Origin: Trochalopteron elliotii
Lineage: Eukaryota > Chordata > Aves > Passeriformes > Leiothrichidae
Assembly: GCA_024734555.1 (NCBI GenBank)
Contig: JANPWX010000336.1
Location: 888,812 to 952,811, forward strand
Reading direction: 5' to 3'
DNA length: 64,000 nt
The translations under genes and the position numbers were made by a program. Below, one piece after another: positions 62,001-64,000 of the stretch (its first letter is position 1; every line of letters begins with the position of its first letter). The notes beneath the pieces were generated by a model that saw only the letters and a program-made list of their open reading frames with translations, was not told the origin of the DNA and did no database searches.

Positions 62001-62219
62001 GCCAAGGAGGGCTGTAGCAAAGGAGAGGAGCTGCATCTCTCTGAAGGCGTGTGGCATGTCCCATCCGACATGGCCCAGAGAGGAGTAAAGGCATGAAATT
62101 AAAGACTGCCCATACATCAGCCTGAACACGCTCCTCACTGAGAAATAAAAAGAAAGAGAAGAGGAAATAAAAAAAGAAAAAAATAAACTGCAAAAATGTT
62201 TGAAGTACAGTTATTCTCA
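62001..62219. other. Noncoding DNA with A-rich stretch
   Basis: A-rich sequence at 62,143-62,195 dominates. No other feature is seen. Confidence 0.5.
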
Positions 62220-62350
62220 GAACAGCTGAATACTTCAAACAGGACCAAGTTAATTTGGCTGTAATTATTTAACAACTCACCAACCCCACATATCAGAAAA
62301 TGGAGTTAATTTATCAGCTATTTTCAAGCAGAACAAAGACTCGCCAGCTT
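62220..62350. other. Candidate conserved noncoding element
   Basis: AAGTTAATTTGGCTGTAATTATTTAACAAC and GGAGTTAATTTATCAGC give three TAAT-type words within 80 bases. This is a short candidate only. Confidence 0.25.
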
Positions 62351-63494
62351 CCAGGTAACAGCCCAAGCTGTTTGGCTCACGTGACCCCGACTGAGCTGTG
62401 CACTGCAAACATTATATGCCCAAGCACGGAGACAGAAGAAAGCAGAAAACCCCAACGTGTTTACTTATTTACATCTTAACCAAGACACACGGGATAATGA
62501 AATCAAAAGTTTGGCCAACAGCTTGCTTGCCTGAGCAACGGCATCACCATCTCTCGCAATGCACAGAAAACAAGGGTAGCAGCCAGAGCCCCATCCTATT
62601 GCCCTCGAAAGCCAAGAGAGCCCAAATTCGGGGGGGTCCTAAATACTTGCAAATCATGGCTCCCTGTCCAGCCTGCCTTGCTATTCCAGCAAGGACCAAG
62701 TAGCAAGACTCAATCATTGCTAGCTGCCAGTGCCCACAGCAGCGCCTAAACCCCTCCAAATAGGAAATGTCACTCCAACCCTTCTATTTTAATAAACGGA
62801 TTTTCTGTTTTGCACAGTGCTGGGCACGGAGGCTTTTCAGCAGCACAGATCCCGGAGGCTTCCCCAGAGACGGCAGGAAGGCAGGCGAGCAACCCTGGAC
62901 CGATGCTTTTTTATTTTCACTGGGGTATAAATCCAGCAATGGAGAGTCTTTGTGATTGTCCACGCCAACAGCCCGGTCCGAGCGGTGGGAAAGATTGCAG
63001 AAGAGCACAGGAGCATCCCAGTGGGACGGCTACTGCCCAAAACCGGGGCAGGCTACGGGAAAAGTGTGAGACAGAAAAGTATCAAGTGAGGCGAACAGTC
63101 AGGCTGCGTGTGAGCAGGGAGGCAGGCAAAAAGGTACAGTGAAGCAGCGCCTGTGAAACAAGGAGTGCCATTCTTCTTCAGCGGGGATTTACCGATTCAA
63201 ACCGCAGGAAGAGAATATAGAAAAGAAAGCAGTAGCCCAGCATTTCACCCCTCCCGATTTCGAGGGTTAGAAAACAATCACACAGTGAAAAAAGTAAACC
63301 AAGATCAAAAACCGCCTTCAAAGCCCAATCAGGCAGGGAAAGCCAGGACACGCTCCTCTCGCTTCTAACCAAACGTATCCTTCCTTCTTTCTGTTACATA
63401 AAGCCTCAAAATATAAACTAAATTGCGAGAACGAGGAGCTGTTGCACCAATACCGCCCAAACAGCATACATTTTGTATCACCGGGGAGGGAATT
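62351..63494. other. CpG-island approach, no exon recognised
   Basis: CpG frequency rises from about 62,850 onward compared with the interior of the window. Frames of 101-110 codons on the + strand lack recognisable domains. No splice pair could be assigned. Confidence 0.4.
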
Positions 63495-63515
63495 AAAAAA
63501 AAAAAAAAAAAAAAA
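63495..63515 (+). repeat. Poly-A run (21 A)
   Basis: Twenty-one uninterrupted A residues are followed by an A-rich GGAAAAGAAAAAAG tail. No processed pseudogene body is visible upstream. Confidence 0.95.
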
Positions 63516-63589
63516 GGAAAAGAAAAAAGCGAAGTTATAAAGACTGAAGAGATTTCCTTTTAATGTTTTATTCACAGCAAAGGGGCGAT

Positions 63590-64000
63590 GCAGCGGGGGG
63601 CGATCCCAGTGCCCTCCCCGGGCGACTGAGCCGGCACAGCTCGTACTACGGCGGCAGAAAGCGCTGCTCGGATGCCAACAGGAAAACAAAATTCAAGCCA
63701 ACGCCGCAAGTTTCCCTCCAGAAAGTTAAAAATTCCGGGCAGACCCTGCCGGAGGAAAAAAAGCGCCTTTTCCAGCGTTAACTTCCAAGCCGCCTGCTCG
63801 CCCTCCCCCGTGCGCAAACACCTCGGCCCGGTGTTTACGCGGCGGGATCGGGACACGCCGCGCACACGAACGCACAGGTGTACGGGGGACGAACGCCGCC
63901 TCGCCCGCCCGGCGCGCCGCGATGCGAACTTCGGGAGCGCGGCCCCGTCGGGGCGGCAGCGGCACCTGCGGGGACACGCACGGCGCCCTGAACGCTGGGA
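63590..64000. promoter_or_regulatory. CpG island, likely gene promoter or first-exon region
   Basis: The sequence becomes GC-rich with very dense CpG; I count 25 CpG within 63841-63960, whereas most 60-base lines elsewhere have none to two. A GGGGCGG Sp1-type box lies at 63950-63956 and a GGCGCGCC word at 63911-63918. The island runs off the right edge. Transcription direction is not shown by the island itself; compositional bias and retroelement direction in the window favour leftward (minus-strand) transcription. A CAG/GTGCCG donor-like site near 63,966 on the minus strand is possible but weak. No start codon can be assigned. Confidence 0.85.

Noticed and set aside
63480..63520. Poly-A run as the tail of a processed pseudogene
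   Set aside because: No coding-like body or upstream AATAAA could be identified, and the sequence to the left is not recognisable as a retrocopy.

Overview
The window looks like ordinary vertebrate, and specifically bird (probably songbird), nuclear DNA. It has a 3'-truncated CR1 LINE tail, long terminal repeats of the kind I recognise from songbird endogenous retroviruses, an assembly gap of exactly 400 N, low CpG content except at the extreme right end, and no bacterial or organellar gene structure. Family names are from memory; no search was run. I found no protein-coding exon, tRNA, rRNA or known small RNA that I can support. The long open frames are unrecognised or sit in tandem repeats, and several begin only with TTG or GTG.

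Layout. 0-23 kb is mostly unique noncoding DNA. It contains the gap with a G-rich hexamer repeat at its edge (1.4-1.8 kb), one CR1 tail (4.4 kb), a few AT-rich blocks that look like conserved noncoding elements, and one old MIR-type SINE relic (19.7 kb). 23.8-31.5 kb is the transposon-rich part: an old ERVL-type LTR, a well-preserved 391-bp solo LTR with a readable core promoter and poly(A) signal, a third LTR-like insertion bounded by unusual 33-bp direct repeats, and a SINE relic. 38-54 kb is rich in AT-rich, homeodomain-motif-bearing blocks typical of regulatory deserts around developmental genes. At 54.3 kb is a clean minisatellite of twelve 33-bp units. 57-58 kb and 61.9-62.4 kb hold further candidate regulatory blocks, one with a perfect 18-bp palindrome. 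From about 63.6 kb to the right edge the sequence becomes a strong CpG island, almost certainly part of a promoter or first-exon region that continues beyond the window.

How it may fit together (inference). A hand count of 16 evenly spaced 60-base lines gave A 297, T 227, C 236 and G 200 on the + strand. This bias is the one expected if the minus strand is the sense strand of a transcription unit. The three retroelements whose direction I can read with some confidence lie on the + strand, which would be antisense to such a unit, the orientation usually tolerated in introns. Together with the CpG island at the right edge, the simplest model is that much of this window is intron (or downstream sequence) of a gene starting near or beyond 64 kb and running leftward, with regulatory elements scattered through it. 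I cannot name the gene. No new biological system is evident; the best leads are the 33-bp repeats bounding the LTR at 30.6 kb, the 33-bp minisatellite, several perfect palindromes or hairpins, and the dense candidate regulatory blocks.
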